This document shows positions 7,732 through 17,056 of a stretch of 64,000 bases of DNA, in pieces. The position numbers and the translations under genes are program-made. How positions within the stretch are numbered: the stretch's first letter is position 1; every line of letters begins with the position of its first letter. A model generated the notes under the pieces. It saw nothing but the letters and a program-made list of their open reading frames with translations, was not told the origin of the DNA and searched no databases. This stretch comes from Kineosporia mesophila (GTDB lineage: Bacteria; Actinomycetota; Actinomycetes; Actinomycetales; Kineosporiaceae): the NCBI RefSeq assembly GCF_021129235.1, contig NZ_JAJOMA010000018.1, positions 100,914 to 164,913 on the forward strand, in the 5' to 3' direction.

Positions 7732-9669
7732 GTGAACCGTCGTGTCCTGATCTATGTCCTGGTGGCCGTGCTGGTCCTCGCGGGAGCAGGGGGTACAGCC
7801 CTGTACCGGTTACGCGGGGGCGACAACAGCGGAGCGCAGAAGACCGCGGCCGAGGCCTTCGGCCGGGCCTGGTCCGGCGGAAATCTCGGCACCATCGGCT
7901 GGGCCAGTGGCCAGGCGGGCACCACGGACGACCCGGCCAAGGCCGTCCAGACCACCACGGCCGGCCTGACGTCCGAGAAGACGGACAAGCCCTCCGGCAT
8001 CACCGTGGGCAAGGTCACCGAGTCGGCGAGCGGCGACACGGCGACCGCCCCGCTGCACGTGACCTGGACGCTGGCCCGCGACCGGACGTGGGAGTACGAC
8101 ACCACGCTGACGCTGGTGGACCAGGACGGCAGCTGGCGGCCGCAGTACGCGTCCACTCTGGTGCACCCGGACCTGACCGGTGACCTCGCCACGGCCACGC
8201 TGAAGGCGAGCACGGTGACGGGCCGGCGTGGCCAGATCCTCGGCGCGAACGACAAGGTGCTGGTCGAGGACCGCCCGGTGGTCGTGGTCGGGATCCACAA
8301 GGCGAAGACGGACGACGTGGAACAGACGGTGACCAAGGTCGCCGGCGTGGTCGGCGTGGACGGCGCGGCCCTGCTGAAGCGGGTGAAGGCGGCCGGCGCC
8401 GACACCTTCGTCGACGTGATCACGCTGCGCAAGGCCGCCTACAACCAGGTGAGCGCCCGGCTCAAACCGATCCCCGGGGTGGTGTTCCAGACCAAGGACG
8501 TCGCGCTCACCCCCTCCTCCGACTTCGCCCGGCCGCTGTTCGGCAACGTCGGGGCGGCGACGGCCGACATCGTCAAGGAGTCGGACGGGCGGGTGCAGGC
8601 CGGTGACGAGACCGGCCTGTCCGGCCTGCAGCGCACCTATGACGAGCAGCTGGCCGGCACCCCGGGCGTGGTCGTGACGGCCGAGCCGAAGGAGGGCGAG
8701 GGAAAGGAGCTCTTCCGGGCCGACGCGACCGACGGCAAGGACCTGAAGCTCACCCTCGATCTGGAGATCCAGAACGCCGCGGACAAGGCGATCGCCACGG
8801 CGACGCACCTGGCCGGCATGGTCGCGATCGACACGAAGACCGGCAACATCCTGGCGATCGCCAACGGCGGCCCGAACGGCAACAGCTACAACCGCGCCCT
8901 GCTCGGCCAGTACGCACCCGGCTCGACCTTCAAGATCGCGTCCGGCCTGGGCCTGGTGGAGTACGGCGGGATGACCGCGAACAAGATCGTGGCCTGCCCC
9001 AAGGCCCTGACGGTCAGCGGCAAGAAGTTCACCAACGCCGAGGACGAGGTCCTCGGCAAGGTGCCTTTCTCCAGTGACTTCGCCCACTCCTGCAACACCG
9101 CCTTCGTCGGCAGCGCGAAGCTCATCAGCCAGGCGCAGCTGGCCCAGGCGGCGGGCTCGCTGGGCTACGGACAGCCCAACGCCACCGGCGTGACGGCCTT
9201 CACCGGCCAGGTCCCGGCCAAGGGCGACACCGTCGCGCACGCCGCCGCGATGATCGGTCAGGGCACTGTGCTCGTCAGCCCGATGGCCGTGGCGAGCGCC
9301 TCCGCCGGGATCGCCTCCGGCACCTGGCACGCCCCCCGGCTGGTGCTCGACGGAACCGGGAACGACAAGGCCACGGCCGATGTCGACCCGGTGAAGCTGG
9401 ATGCCAGGAGCGTGCGGACGATGCGCTCACTGATGCGCACGGTGGTCACCAGCGGGACGGGTACCGGCATGAAGAACGTGCCCGGCGGGCCGGTCTCCGG
9501 CAAGACCGGCACGGCCGAGTACGGCACCGACACGCCCCCGAAGACGAACGCCTGGTTCACCGGTTTCCAGGGCGACATCGCGTTCGCGATCCTGGTCGAG
9601 GACGGGGGTTTCGGCGCCAAGAGTGCGGTGCCGGTGGCCAAGAAGTTCCTGACCGATCTTGCGTCGTAG
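7732..9669 (+). CDS. penicillin-binding protein, transpeptidase (class B)
   Basis: D,D-transpeptidase of 645 residues that cross-links peptidoglycan outside the membrane. One N-terminal membrane anchor (residues 4-25) is followed by an NTF2-like MecA_N domain (about 34-155), a PBP dimer domain and the transpeptidase domain. Catalytic motifs are complete: S398-T-F-K401 in YAPGSTFKI, S453-C-N455, and K591-T-G in SGKTGTAEY. The MecA_N domain architecture matches actinobacterial PBPs of the PBP2a-like group. It starts with GTG and lies 20 bp from the divergent PhoD gene. The GT87 gene starts 38 bp after its stop, so co-transcription is likely. Confidence 0.92.
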   Translation: MNRRVLIYVLVAVLVLAGAGGTALYRLRGGDNSGAQKTAAEAFGRAWSGGNLGTIGWASGQAGTTDDPAKAVQTTTAGLTSEKTDKPSGITVGKVTESASGDTATAPLHVTWTLARDRTWEYDTTLTLVDQDGSWRPQYASTLVHPDLTGDLATATLKASTVTGRRGQILGANDKVLVEDRPVVVVGIHKAKTDDVEQTVTKVAGVVGVDGAALLKRVKAAGADTFVDVITLRKAAYNQVSARLKPIPGVVFQTKDVALTPSSDFARPLFGNVGAATADIVKESDGRVQAGDETGLSGLQRTYDEQLAGTPGVVVTAEPKEGEGKELFRADATDGKDLKLTLDLEIQNAADKAIATATHLAGMVAIDTKTGNILAIANGGPNGNSYNRALLGQYAPGSTFKIASGLGLVEYGGMTANKIVACPKALTVSGKKFTNAEDEVLGKVPFSSDFAHSCNTAFVGSAKLISQAQLAQAAGSLGYGQPNATGVTAFTGQVPAKGDTVAHAAAMIGQGTVLVSPMAVASASAGIASGTWHAPRLVLDGTGNDKATADVDPVKLDARSVRTMRSLMRTVVTSGTGTGMKNVPGGPVSGKTGTAEYGTDTPPKTNAWFTGFQGDIAFAILVEDGGFGAKSAVPVAKKFLTDLAS

Positions 9670-9706
9670 TGCCCACCCACGGGAAGGATCGGTAGAGTCC
9701 CGGCCG

Positions 9707-11086
9707 ATGACCGGGATGACCAGCAGATTCGACCGAGGGCTGCGGATATGGCTGGTTGTGATGCTGCTGGCCTGCGTGGGCCTGGCGGTGGGCTGGGCCG
9801 CCAAGGCCCCCTGCGTCGACACGTACACCACCCCGGACGGCCAGGTGGCGCTCGACTGGCGCGACGCGCGGCAGTACTCGCTGCACTGTTACTCCGACGC
9901 GATCCCGCTCTACGGGGTGGACCACCTCCAGGACGGCACGCTGCCGTACAAGACCACCTGGACCGACGCCGACGGCACCGTGCGGGCGATGGAGTACCCG
10001 GTGGTGACCGGCATGCTCCAGTACGTCGGCATGCGGTTCACGAAGGTCTACGTGGGCGTCACCGGCGACACCGGGCCGGAGGTGGTGCCCTACTTCGTGA
10101 TCATGGCGATCGTGCTGGCGATCTCCTGGCTGGTGGCGGTGGCCTGCACGATCCCGCTGGCGGTGCGCAAGTGGGACGTGGTGCTGATGGCGCTCTCCCC
10201 GCTGGTGTTCGTGCACGCCTTCACCAACTTCGACACCCTGGCCGTGGCCCTGGCCGCCGCCGGGATGCTCGCCTGGGCCCGGCAACGACCGCTGCTGGCC
10301 GGGCTGCTGCTGGGGATCGGCGCGGCGGCCAAGCTCTACCCGTTGTTCATCCTCGGGCCGCTGCTGATCCTCTGCTGGCGCTCGGGAACGCTGAAGCCGT
10401 GGTGGAAGGCCACCCTGGCGGCCGCCGGGGCCTGGATCGCCTGCAACGCCCCGTTCGCGCTGCTCTACCCGCGCGGCTGGTGGGAGTTCTTCCGGCTGAA
10501 CTCGACCCGTCCGGCCGACCACGACTCGATCTACAACGCGCTCACGACCTTCACCAGCTGGCGGGGGTTCGACGGCCCGCTGTACGCGGGTCAGTCGCCG
10601 GAGAAGCTGAACACCTTCAGCCTGGCGGCCTTCCTGGTGCTGTGCCTGGTGATCGGGGTGATCGGTCTCACCTCGCCGCGCCGGCCCCGGCTGGCCTCGC
10701 TGGTCTTCCTGGTGGTGGCCGCGTTCCTGCTGACCAACAAGGTGTGGAGCCCGCAGTACTCGCTGTGGCTGGTGCCCCTGGCCGTGCTGGCCCTGCCCCG
10801 GGTCTGGGTGCTGCTGGTCTGGATGGTCACGGACGCCTACCTCTGGTACCCCCGGCTGGGGTACTTCCTCGGTCTGCAGGACCCGGCCCGGGGCAACTCC
10901 CCCGAGCGGTTCCTCACCGTGGTGGTGCTGCGTGACCTGCTGGTGCTGCTCATCTGCGCGATGATCGTCCACACGATCTACCGGCCCCAGGCCGATCCGG
11001 TGCGGCAGCGGGGTGTGGACGATCCGGCCTTCGGGCCCGTCGATGATCAACTTCCGGACCGCAGACTCGTTCCCCGACGGGCATGA
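9707..11086 (+). CDS. GT87-type membrane glycosyltransferase (DUF2029)
   Basis: Polytopic membrane protein of 459 residues resembling GT87 polyprenyl-phosphate-mannose-dependent mannosyltransferases. It has a first membrane segment at residues 11-30, an extracytoplasmic loop rich in acidic residues, then many hydrophobic helices. Family-like motifs include MEYPVVTG, AAKLYPLF and VWSPQYSLWL. Such enzymes build cell-envelope glycans or glycolipids. ATG 9707 is preferred; a longer frame from 9659 overlaps the PBP gene, and ATG 9716 is also possible. The stop overlaps the start of the M50 gene (ATGA), indicating translational coupling. Confidence 0.82.
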   Translation: MTGMTSRFDRGLRIWLVVMLLACVGLAVGWAAKAPCVDTYTTPDGQVALDWRDARQYSLHCYSDAIPLYGVDHLQDGTLPYKTTWTDADGTVRAMEYPVVTGMLQYVGMRFTKVYVGVTGDTGPEVVPYFVIMAIVLAISWLVAVACTIPLAVRKWDVVLMALSPLVFVHAFTNFDTLAVALAAAGMLAWARQRPLLAGLLLGIGAAAKLYPLFILGPLLILCWRSGTLKPWWKATLAAAGAWIACNAPFALLYPRGWWEFFRLNSTRPADHDSIYNALTTFTSWRGFDGPLYAGQSPEKLNTFSLAAFLVLCLVIGVIGLTSPRRPRLASLVFLVVAAFLLTNKVWSPQYSLWLVPLAVLALPRVWVLLVWMVTDAYLWYPRLGYFLGLQDPARGNSPERFLTVVVLRDLLVLLICAMIVHTIYRPQADPVRQRGVDDPAFGPVDDQLPDRRLVPRRA

Positions 11087-11844
11087 CCCCTACCCTTGGC
11101 GAAATGTCAGCGGTGAACTCCGATTTCTCCTGGGACAACCTCTCCTGGGACTCCCTCGGCGACGAGCGCGTCATGGTGATCGTGCTGGGGGTCGCGGCCA
11201 TCGTGCTGACCGGCGAACGCACCACCTGGCACGTGCTGCGCAACGTGGTGACGATCGCCCACGAGGGTGGCCACGCCGTGATCGCGCTGCTCATGGGCCG
11301 CGAGCTGGCCGGGATCAAGCTGCACTCGGACACCTCCGGGGTGACGCTCTCCCGGGGCAAGCCACGCGGCCTGGGCATGATCTTCACCGCGCTCGCGGGC
11401 TACCCGGCGCCGGCCGTGATGGGTGTGGGGCTGGCGGCACTGATCGGGCTCGACCTGATCACCGTGCTGCTGTGGGTGGTGGTGGGCCTGCTGGCGGTGC
11501 TGCTGACCCAGATCCGCAACGCCTTCGGGGTGCTCACCGTGGTCGTCACCGGCGGTGCGGCGGTCGCGGTGATGGTCTGGGGCAACGAGCGCACGGCCCT
11601 GGGCTTCGCCTGCGCGGTGACCTGGCTGCTGCTGATCGGCGGGCTGCGCGCGGTGATCGAGCTGCAGAGTTCCCGCCGGGCGCAGGGCAGCGGGCGGCGC
11701 GGTGGGCCCCCGGTGACCTCCGACGCCGATCAGCTGGCCTGGCTGAGCCACGTCCCGGGGGTGTTCTGGGTCACGGTGTTCTTCCTGCTGTCCCTGGCCT
11801 CGATCGTGGCCGGGGGCTGGCTGATGCTGAGCTGGAACCCGTAA
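11083..11844 (+). CDS. M50 family membrane metallopeptidase
   Basis: Membrane zinc protease of about 253 residues with the HEXXH motif as HEGGH (residues 60-64) inside a hydrophobic segment, followed by several transmembrane helices. The layout matches the M50B peptidase-like family common in actinobacteria. The second metal ligand (an NPDG-like site) is not obvious, so activity is unproven. ATG 11083 overlaps the preceding stop; ATG 11104, eight codons in, is an alternative. It ends a likely PBP-GT87-M50 operon, which suggests an envelope-related role. Confidence 0.8.
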   Translation: MTPTLGEMSAVNSDFSWDNLSWDSLGDERVMVIVLGVAAIVLTGERTTWHVLRNVVTIAHEGGHAVIALLMGRELAGIKLHSDTSGVTLSRGKPRGLGMIFTALAGYPAPAVMGVGLAALIGLDLITVLLWVVVGLLAVLLTQIRNAFGVLTVVVTGGAAVAVMVWGNERTALGFACAVTWLLLIGGLRAVIELQSSRRAQGSGRRGGPPVTSDADQLAWLSHVPGVFWVTVFFLLSLASIVAGGWLMLSWNP

Positions 11845-11858
11845 GTCGTCACGACGGG

Positions 11859-11887
11859 CCCCCGGCCGGGTTCACACCGACCGGGGG
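11859..11887 (+). terminator. hairpin between convergent M50 and SRPBCC genes
   Basis: Inverted repeat CCCCCGG / CCGGGGG (7 bp) with a 15-nt loop between two convergent stop codons (11844 and 11898). It can act in both directions. Confidence 0.6.
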
Positions 11888-11897
11888 AATCCAGGTC

Positions 11898-12371
11898 CTA
11901 GAGACAGACCTGGGCGAAGTCGTCCAGCCGGTGCTCCCACTCCTCCTGCATGTGCGGCCGCTGGTCCGAGGGCAGGCCCTCGTGCCACAACCGCAGCCGC
12001 GTACCGCCCGCGACCGGGGTCAGATCGAGCTCGACCAGGCTGGGCTCGTCCTCCGCGTCCCCGGAGTGCCACGACAGCCGCAGCTGCTCCAGCGGGTGGT
12101 AGCTCCGCACCATGCCCGCCTCCCCCTCGTCACTCATGAAGCTGTGCCCCTCGCCGCGCAGCACGGCACCGGGACCCAGCCAGACCGAGGTGCCGACGGG
12201 ACTTACCAAGATGTGCCAGACGTGACCCGCGCTACCCGCGAGCACCCTGCGCACGAACACCAGCTGCGGTCCGGGTACGACATCATCGTCGGTGAGTGCG
12301 GGTGGCAGCCCAGCCTCCACCCGACCCAACTGCACGAATGTGGACATGTAGCCCCCTTGCGATTCAGCCAT
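11898..12371 (-). CDS. SRPBCC (START/AHSA1-like) domain protein
   Basis: Soluble protein of about 157 residues with the pattern of polyketide-cyclase/AHSA1-type SRPBCC ligand-binding folds: HVWHILVSPVGTSVWLGPGA early, YHPLEQLRLSW in the middle, SLVELDLTPVAGGTRLRLWHEGLP, and a C-terminal helix EEWEHRLDDFAQVC. Function is unknown; such folds bind hydrophobic ligands. ATG 12371 has GGGAGGGGG about 10 nt upstream; ATG 12347 (preceded by AAGGGGG) and 12419 are alternatives. It is convergent with the M50 gene and divergent from prs. Confidence 0.78.
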   Translation of the reverse strand: MAESQGGYMSTFVQLGRVEAGLPPALTDDDVVPGPQLVFVRRVLAGSAGHVWHILVSPVGTSVWLGPGAVLRGEGHSFMSDEGEAGMVRSYHPLEQLRLSWHSGDAEDEPSLVELDLTPVAGGTRLRLWHEGLPSDQRPHMQEEWEHRLDDFAQVCL

Positions 12372-12526
12372 ACCGATCAGCACCCCCTCCCCGAGCCGGA
12401 GGGGCCAGTTTTCGGTCATCGTCGATACACCGTCGGCCGATGGGAAGGGTGCTTCAATCCCCCAAAAGCTTGTCGCATGAAAAGTCTGGGAACATGGCGG
12501 CAACACCCCCGTGAGAGGTACCGCTG

Positions 12527-13519
12527 GTGAATACTGTTTCGATCCAAAGCCGGAAGACGCTCCAGGTCTTCTCCGGCCGGGCATACCCAGAGCTGGCTGA
12601 GGAGATCGTCAAGTATCTCGACGTGAGCCTGACGCCTCAGTCCGCCTACGAATTCGCCAACGGCGAGATCTTCGTGCGCTTCGAGGAGTCGGTGCGTGGG
12701 GCGGACGCGTTCGTGGTCCAGTCCTGCGGCGCAGGCATCAACACCTGGGTGATGGAGACCCTGATCATGATCGACGCGCTCAAGCGCGCGTCGGCCGACC
12801 GGATCACCGTGGTGCTGCCGTTCTACCCGTACGCACGGCAGGACAAGAAGCACCGGGGCCGGGAGCCGATCTCCGCCCGGCTGATCTCCGACCTGCTGCG
12901 TACGGCCGGTGCCGACCGCCTGATGACGGTCGATCTGCACACCGACCAGACGCAGGGCTTCTTCGACGGCCCGGTCGATCACCTCTTCGCCCTGCACCTG
13001 CTCACCGACCACGTCGCGAGCAAGTACAAGGGCGAGGAGATCACCGTGGTCGCGCCCGACTCCGGCCGCGTGCGCGTGGCCGAGCGCTGGGCCGACCGTC
13101 TGGGCGGCACGCCACTGGCCTTCATCCACAAGACCCGTGACCCGCGCATGCCGAACACCGTGGTCACGAACCGGGTCGTCGGTGACGTCGAGGGCCGCAC
13201 CTGTGTGCTGGTCGACGACATGATCGACACCGGTGGCACGATCACCAAGGCCGCCACCAAGCTCTTCGAGCAGGGCGCGAAAGACGTGATCATCGCCGCC
13301 ACCCACGGCATCCTGTCCGACCCCGCCACCGAGCGGCTACGCGACTGCGGTGCCACGGAGATCGTGCTGACCAACACGCTGCCGATCGACTCCGACCGGC
13401 TGCTGCCGAACTTCACCGTGCTCTCGATCGCCCCGCTGATCGCCCAGGCGATCCACGAGGTCTTCGAGGACGGGTCGGTCACCTCGCTCTTCAACCTGGA
13501 CGAGGTGTCGGGCGAGTAG
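12527..13519 (+). CDS. prs: ribose-phosphate pyrophosphokinase (PRPP synthetase)
   Basis: Makes PRPP from ribose 5-phosphate and ATP for nucleotide, His and Trp synthesis. The 330 residues match the family length. Motifs are FANGEIFVRFEESVRG, the ATP-binding FYPYARQDKKHRGREPIS, the HTDQTQGFF region and the PRPP-binding VLVDDMIDTGGTI. It starts with GTG. In many actinobacteria prs follows glmU; here glmU is not adjacent, and the upstream gene points away, so prs has its own promoter. A terminator hairpin follows. Confidence 0.97.
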   Translation: MNTVSIQSRKTLQVFSGRAYPELAEEIVKYLDVSLTPQSAYEFANGEIFVRFEESVRGADAFVVQSCGAGINTWVMETLIMIDALKRASADRITVVLPFYPYARQDKKHRGREPISARLISDLLRTAGADRLMTVDLHTDQTQGFFDGPVDHLFALHLLTDHVASKYKGEEITVVAPDSGRVRVAERWADRLGGTPLAFIHKTRDPRMPNTVVTNRVVGDVEGRTCVLVDDMIDTGGTITKAATKLFEQGAKDVIIAATHGILSDPATERLRDCGATEIVLTNTLPIDSDRLLPNFTVLSIAPLIAQAIHEVFEDGSVTSLFNLDEVSGE

Positions 13520-13536
13520 TACGCCCCACTGCGCCT

Positions 13537-13572
13537 GTCGCCGTCTCCGGGGTCGTCCCCCGAGGCGGCGAC
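13537..13572 (+). terminator. terminator hairpin after prs
   Basis: A 16-bp imperfect inverted repeat (two mismatches) from GTCGCCGTCTCCGGGG to CCCCCGAGGCGGCGAC with a 4-nt loop, 18 bp after the prs stop. The gap from here to 14080 holds no gene: only this hairpin, palindromic repeat copy 2 and unassigned sequence. Confidence 0.75.
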
Positions 13573-13795
13573 CTGCTTTGGTGGGCCCTGAACGGCAGGC
13601 TCACCGTCGCTGACGATCACGGGTCCCCGGGGGATCCTGCTGTATTCGAAACGTCCTGACCGGCGGACCCGCCCGCGCCGAGTCCACCCTCCCGCTGCAC
13701 GCCCAGGTGAGGAACGTGCGACTCCTGGGGCCTCGTCCACCGGTGTGGCCGTGCTGTGGCAATACTTCAATCGAACTGAACCCCCCAAGACCCTT

Positions 13796-13878
13796 CGTGA
13801 TCATGCAAAACCTCCCCGGCGTTCTAGAACTCTCGGAACCACAGTTCTAGAACGCCGGGGAGGTTTTGCATGATCACG
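13796..13878. repeat. 83-bp palindromic repeat, copy 2
   Basis: Same element as at 5770, in the gap between prs and the secreted-protein gene. Here the two 35-bp arms (13797-13831 and 13843-13877) are perfectly complementary and the 11-nt loop differs at a few positions. Confidence 0.95.
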
Positions 13879-14080
13879 GAAGGTTGGGGGGGTCGAAGGG
13901 GTGGTTTTGCGGCGGGTCCCTTCCAATTGCGGACGCGGTCGGTGAACGGCACGCGGGGTGGACCGGTTTCAGGCCTTCGTCGTGGGCCCGCATCGAGGTG
14001 GGGCTGGTGGGATGCGTGCATCCACACCGTTCCGGGGGCACCATGCCCAGGTGTCCGGATCCACGGTGGGAGAACCTCAG

Positions 14081-16357
14081 ATGAGCCGCGCGACGCCGGT
14101 CGCCCCGTCGCTGGTCGTGCGTCCGCGCTCGGCCCCGGATCTGGAAGTCCGGATCTCGCCCGACGACGACCTCAGCGTGTCCCGGACCGTCCCACCGACC
14201 CCGCCGCCCGCCGGTGTCCATCCGTCGGAGAACCCACCGGACAACGCGATCCGCTACGCCCGCCTGGCCCCCGGCGTCCTGGCGCTCTCCCTCGTCCTCA
14301 CCGGCGCCGTCGACGCCCCGGACAGCACCGGCGAACCGGTCCGCACCCGGGCCCAGGCCCTGGCCGCGCGCACGGTGGCGCCGGCGGCGACGCTGCGGAT
14401 CGCCGGGCACCCGGCGTCCACCGCGGTCCGGCTGATCGGTGCCTCCGAGGACGGCATCGCGATCTGGCAGGGCGCCCCCCAGGGTGTCGGCAGCGACGGG
14501 ACGCCCGCCCCCGCCACCGTCTACACCGGGGCCCTGACCAGCCGGGACGGCACGATGCGCCTGGCCGCGCGGCCCGGAGCCGGGGCACCCACCCGGGCCG
14601 GGTCACTGCTGCGCCTCAGCGTGACCGGCCCCACGCTGGCCTGGTACGAACTCGGCGGCGGGGACGGCGGCAGCTCCGCCTACCCGCAGGAGCACCGCCT
14701 CGACCTGGCCGGGGGCCGTGACCTCACCGACGACCGGGCCGGTTCGCTGGCCGTACGGCAGAAACTGCAGGGCGGCGACGCGACCGCGCCGTACGCCCAG
14801 ATCGACCCGGACGGCCTGCTCGCCACCCAGAAACCGGGCCGCTGGCTGGAGTTCGGCGGGATGCAGGCCCGGATCGTGGCCCGGGAGGGCCGCTGGGTGC
14901 TCGAGTCCCGCCGGGCGAACCGGAAGAAGGTGACCCGGGCCCTGCTGCCGCACGGCATCAACGTCAACTCCGGGCTCGACGCCGTGGGCGACCGCTTCTA
15001 CACCGCCTCCAGCGGACTGGACCCGGCCGTCTACGTGGTCCAGGGCCGTTCGGTGACCCAGGTCGCGAAGATCCCGGCCGCCCGCTACCCGATCACGTCG
15101 TGGGCCCTGTCCGCCGGCACGCTGCACTTCACCGACCAGTCGGCCGGGAAGAAGACCACGAACGTCTTCAGCACCACCCTGACCAGCACGGCGGACACGG
15201 TCACCCGCAGCCCCTCGGCCCGGCTGCCGCAGACCACCGGGCCGGTCCCGCTCGCCTTCTCGGCCGGTCGCGGTGCCCTCGCCGCCCCGGGTGCCCCCGG
15301 GGAGTGGCAGCTGCTCGACCAGGGCGCCACCACCGCGCGGGTGGCCCAGCGCCTGATCACCCGCAAGGGCGTCCAGCAGCGCATCGACGACGACTCCCCC
15401 GCCGTCTCCGGCCCGTACGCGCTGGTCGCGGGCCAGGTGTTCCGGCCCGACGGCGAGCTGGTCTGGCGGGAGCCGGCCGCGGCCGCCCTCGCCGGGCAGG
15501 ACGACCTGTACGGCGCGGACGTCGTCTACTCGGTACCCGAGGGCGGGAAGGACACGAAGGGCCACGACCTGGCCGGGGTCTGGTCGGTCGGCGTCGAGCG
15601 CCCGCTGCCGGTGCGCCTGGACACCACCCGCTGTGCGCAGGCCCCGCCGGTCGCGATCTGGGCGGGTTCGGCCGCCTGGGCGAACTGCGACGGCAGCCAC
15701 ATCACCGTGCAGGACCTGCGGACCGGCGGGATCCGCGACGTCGACACCGGGCTGGGCCTGATCATCGGCTCCGGCCCGGCGCCGATCACCGGCCTGAGCC
15801 TGCGCGAAGGGGTGCTGGCCTGGATCGACGGCGACGCGCTCAGCCTGCTCGACCTGGCCGACCCGCACTCCTCACCCCTCGTGCTGCCGGGCTCCACCGC
15901 CCGCTTCATGCTGGACGGGAACCTGGTGGCCCGGCAGACCGGGCAGGGGCTGGTGGTCGACCGGCTGCCGTTCCCGGTGAACTCCCGCCCGCGCCTGATC
16001 GCCGCCGCCGCACCGCTGGGCTTCACCCCGGACGGCGACGGGAAGTTCGACCGCTGGCAGCCGCAGTTCGATGTCACCCGGCCGGTACGCAACGCCCGGC
16101 TGCGCATCGTGGCCCCGTCGGGACGGGTGGTGCGCACGTTCCGGATCCCCGGCGGCGCCGACGGCAGCCTGCGCGGCATCACCTGGGACGGGCGCTCCGA
16201 CGCGGGCCGGCCACTGGCCGAGGGCCCCTACACCTGGGAGCTCACCGCCCGGGCCGTGGACGGCGGCGGCACCCTGACCTCGGCCGCCTCCCTCGCCCGG
16301 GCCCGGGGCTCGATCGAGATCAGCTCCACGGGCCCGAGCAGGCCGAAGGCCCGATAA
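14081..16357 (+). CDS. secreted or anchored protein with FlgD-like Ig domain
   Basis: Protein of 758 residues that I do not recognise as a named family. A charged N-terminus of about 65 residues leads to a hydrophobic segment (YARLAPGVLALSLVLTGA, about 66-83) that looks like an anchor or atypical signal. The large middle region contains repeated short beta-type blocks and may form a propeller. The end (about 675-745) matches the FlgD-type Ig fold: GFTPDGDGKFD, SGRVVRTFR, and WDGRSDAGRPLAEGPYTWEL. ATG 14081 follows GGTGGGAG at good spacing; an ORF opening at 13958 begins near repeat copy 2 and lacks such a site. Likely extracytoplasmic, function unknown. Confidence 0.7.
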   Translation: MSRATPVAPSLVVRPRSAPDLEVRISPDDDLSVSRTVPPTPPPAGVHPSENPPDNAIRYARLAPGVLALSLVLTGAVDAPDSTGEPVRTRAQALAARTVAPAATLRIAGHPASTAVRLIGASEDGIAIWQGAPQGVGSDGTPAPATVYTGALTSRDGTMRLAARPGAGAPTRAGSLLRLSVTGPTLAWYELGGGDGGSSAYPQEHRLDLAGGRDLTDDRAGSLAVRQKLQGGDATAPYAQIDPDGLLATQKPGRWLEFGGMQARIVAREGRWVLESRRANRKKVTRALLPHGINVNSGLDAVGDRFYTASSGLDPAVYVVQGRSVTQVAKIPAARYPITSWALSAGTLHFTDQSAGKKTTNVFSTTLTSTADTVTRSPSARLPQTTGPVPLAFSAGRGALAAPGAPGEWQLLDQGATTARVAQRLITRKGVQQRIDDDSPAVSGPYALVAGQVFRPDGELVWREPAAAALAGQDDLYGADVVYSVPEGGKDTKGHDLAGVWSVGVERPLPVRLDTTRCAQAPPVAIWAGSAAWANCDGSHITVQDLRTGGIRDVDTGLGLIIGSGPAPITGLSLREGVLAWIDGDALSLLDLADPHSSPLVLPGSTARFMLDGNLVARQTGQGLVVDRLPFPVNSRPRLIAAAAPLGFTPDGDGKFDRWQPQFDVTRPVRNARLRIVAPSGRVVRTFRIPGGADGSLRGITWDGRSDAGRPLAEGPYTWELTARAVDGGGTLTSAASLARARGSIEISSTGPSRPKAR

Positions 16358-16405
16358 AGTCGGTTGACTCATCGGGCCCCCGGCTGAAAACTGGGCGGGA
16401 ATGGG

Positions 16406-16960
16406 TCAGGACGTGACGATGTTGCCGTCCTCGACCGAAACCGTGATGGGGGTCAGCGACTTGTTCGCCGGCCCGGAGACGAAAGCGCCCGTGGTCTTCT
16501 CGAATACCGAATTGTGCAGCGGGCACACCAGCTGGTCACCCTTGACGGCCACGGTGGCACCCTGGTGCGGGCAGACCGCGGAGAACGCCGCAGGCTGGTC
16601 GGCCTCGGGCATCGCGACGATGATCGGTGCGCCGTCGAGCGTGAAACTGGCGGCGTCGCCCACCGCGATGTCGGACACCGGGGCGATCACCTCCGCGCTT
16701 CCCGCACCGGCCGACGTGGTCGCGTCGGCCGCGGCCGACGTCTCCCCGGCCGCCGAGGTCTCGCTCGAGGTGCTGCCCGCGCCCGACGAGGCAGTATCGT
16801 CATCGCTCCCGCCGCCACAGGCCGCCAGGCCCGCGGCACCCAGCAGGGTGAACGAGCAGACCGCCATGGCCCGCCGGCGGCTCAGCCCGTTGGTCCCTGC
16901 GGTGGCTTCCTCGGTGACGGAAGTCTGCGTCTCTCCGGTGCTGCGGAGGGTTGCAGTCAT
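16406..16960 (-). CDS. Rieske [2Fe-2S] lipoprotein
   Basis: Small exported iron-sulfur protein of 184 residues. The N-terminus has a twin-arginine-type signal (SRRRAMAVCSFTLLG) ending in a lipobox LAAC with Cys 48. A Ser/Thr/Ala-rich linker (50-90) follows. The Rieske cluster ligands are C130-x-H132 (CPHQG) and C146-xx-H149 (CPLHNS). It resembles stand-alone actinobacterial Rieske proteins rather than the QcrA subunit of the bc1 complex, which has membrane helices. Electron partner unknown. ATG 16960 has GGGGAGGA upstream. The gene is divergent from hrpA, with 96 bp between starts, and convergent with the secreted protein. Confidence 0.9.
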   Translation of the reverse strand: MTATLRSTGETQTSVTEEATAGTNGLSRRRAMAVCSFTLLGAAGLAACGGGSDDDTASSGAGSTSSETSAAGETSAAADATTSAGAGSAEVIAPVSDIAVGDAASFTLDGAPIIVAMPEADQPAAFSAVCPHQGATVAVKGDQLVCPLHNSVFEKTTGAFVSGPANKSLTPITVSVEDGNIVTS

Positions 16961-17056
16961 GGTTGGTCCTCCCCTGAGGTCGTTGAATGTGCAAATAGTA
17001 GTGACAGGGACTGTGCGAAACGCAAGTTCTTCTGCCGTGTCGAGGATTTCGCGAAG

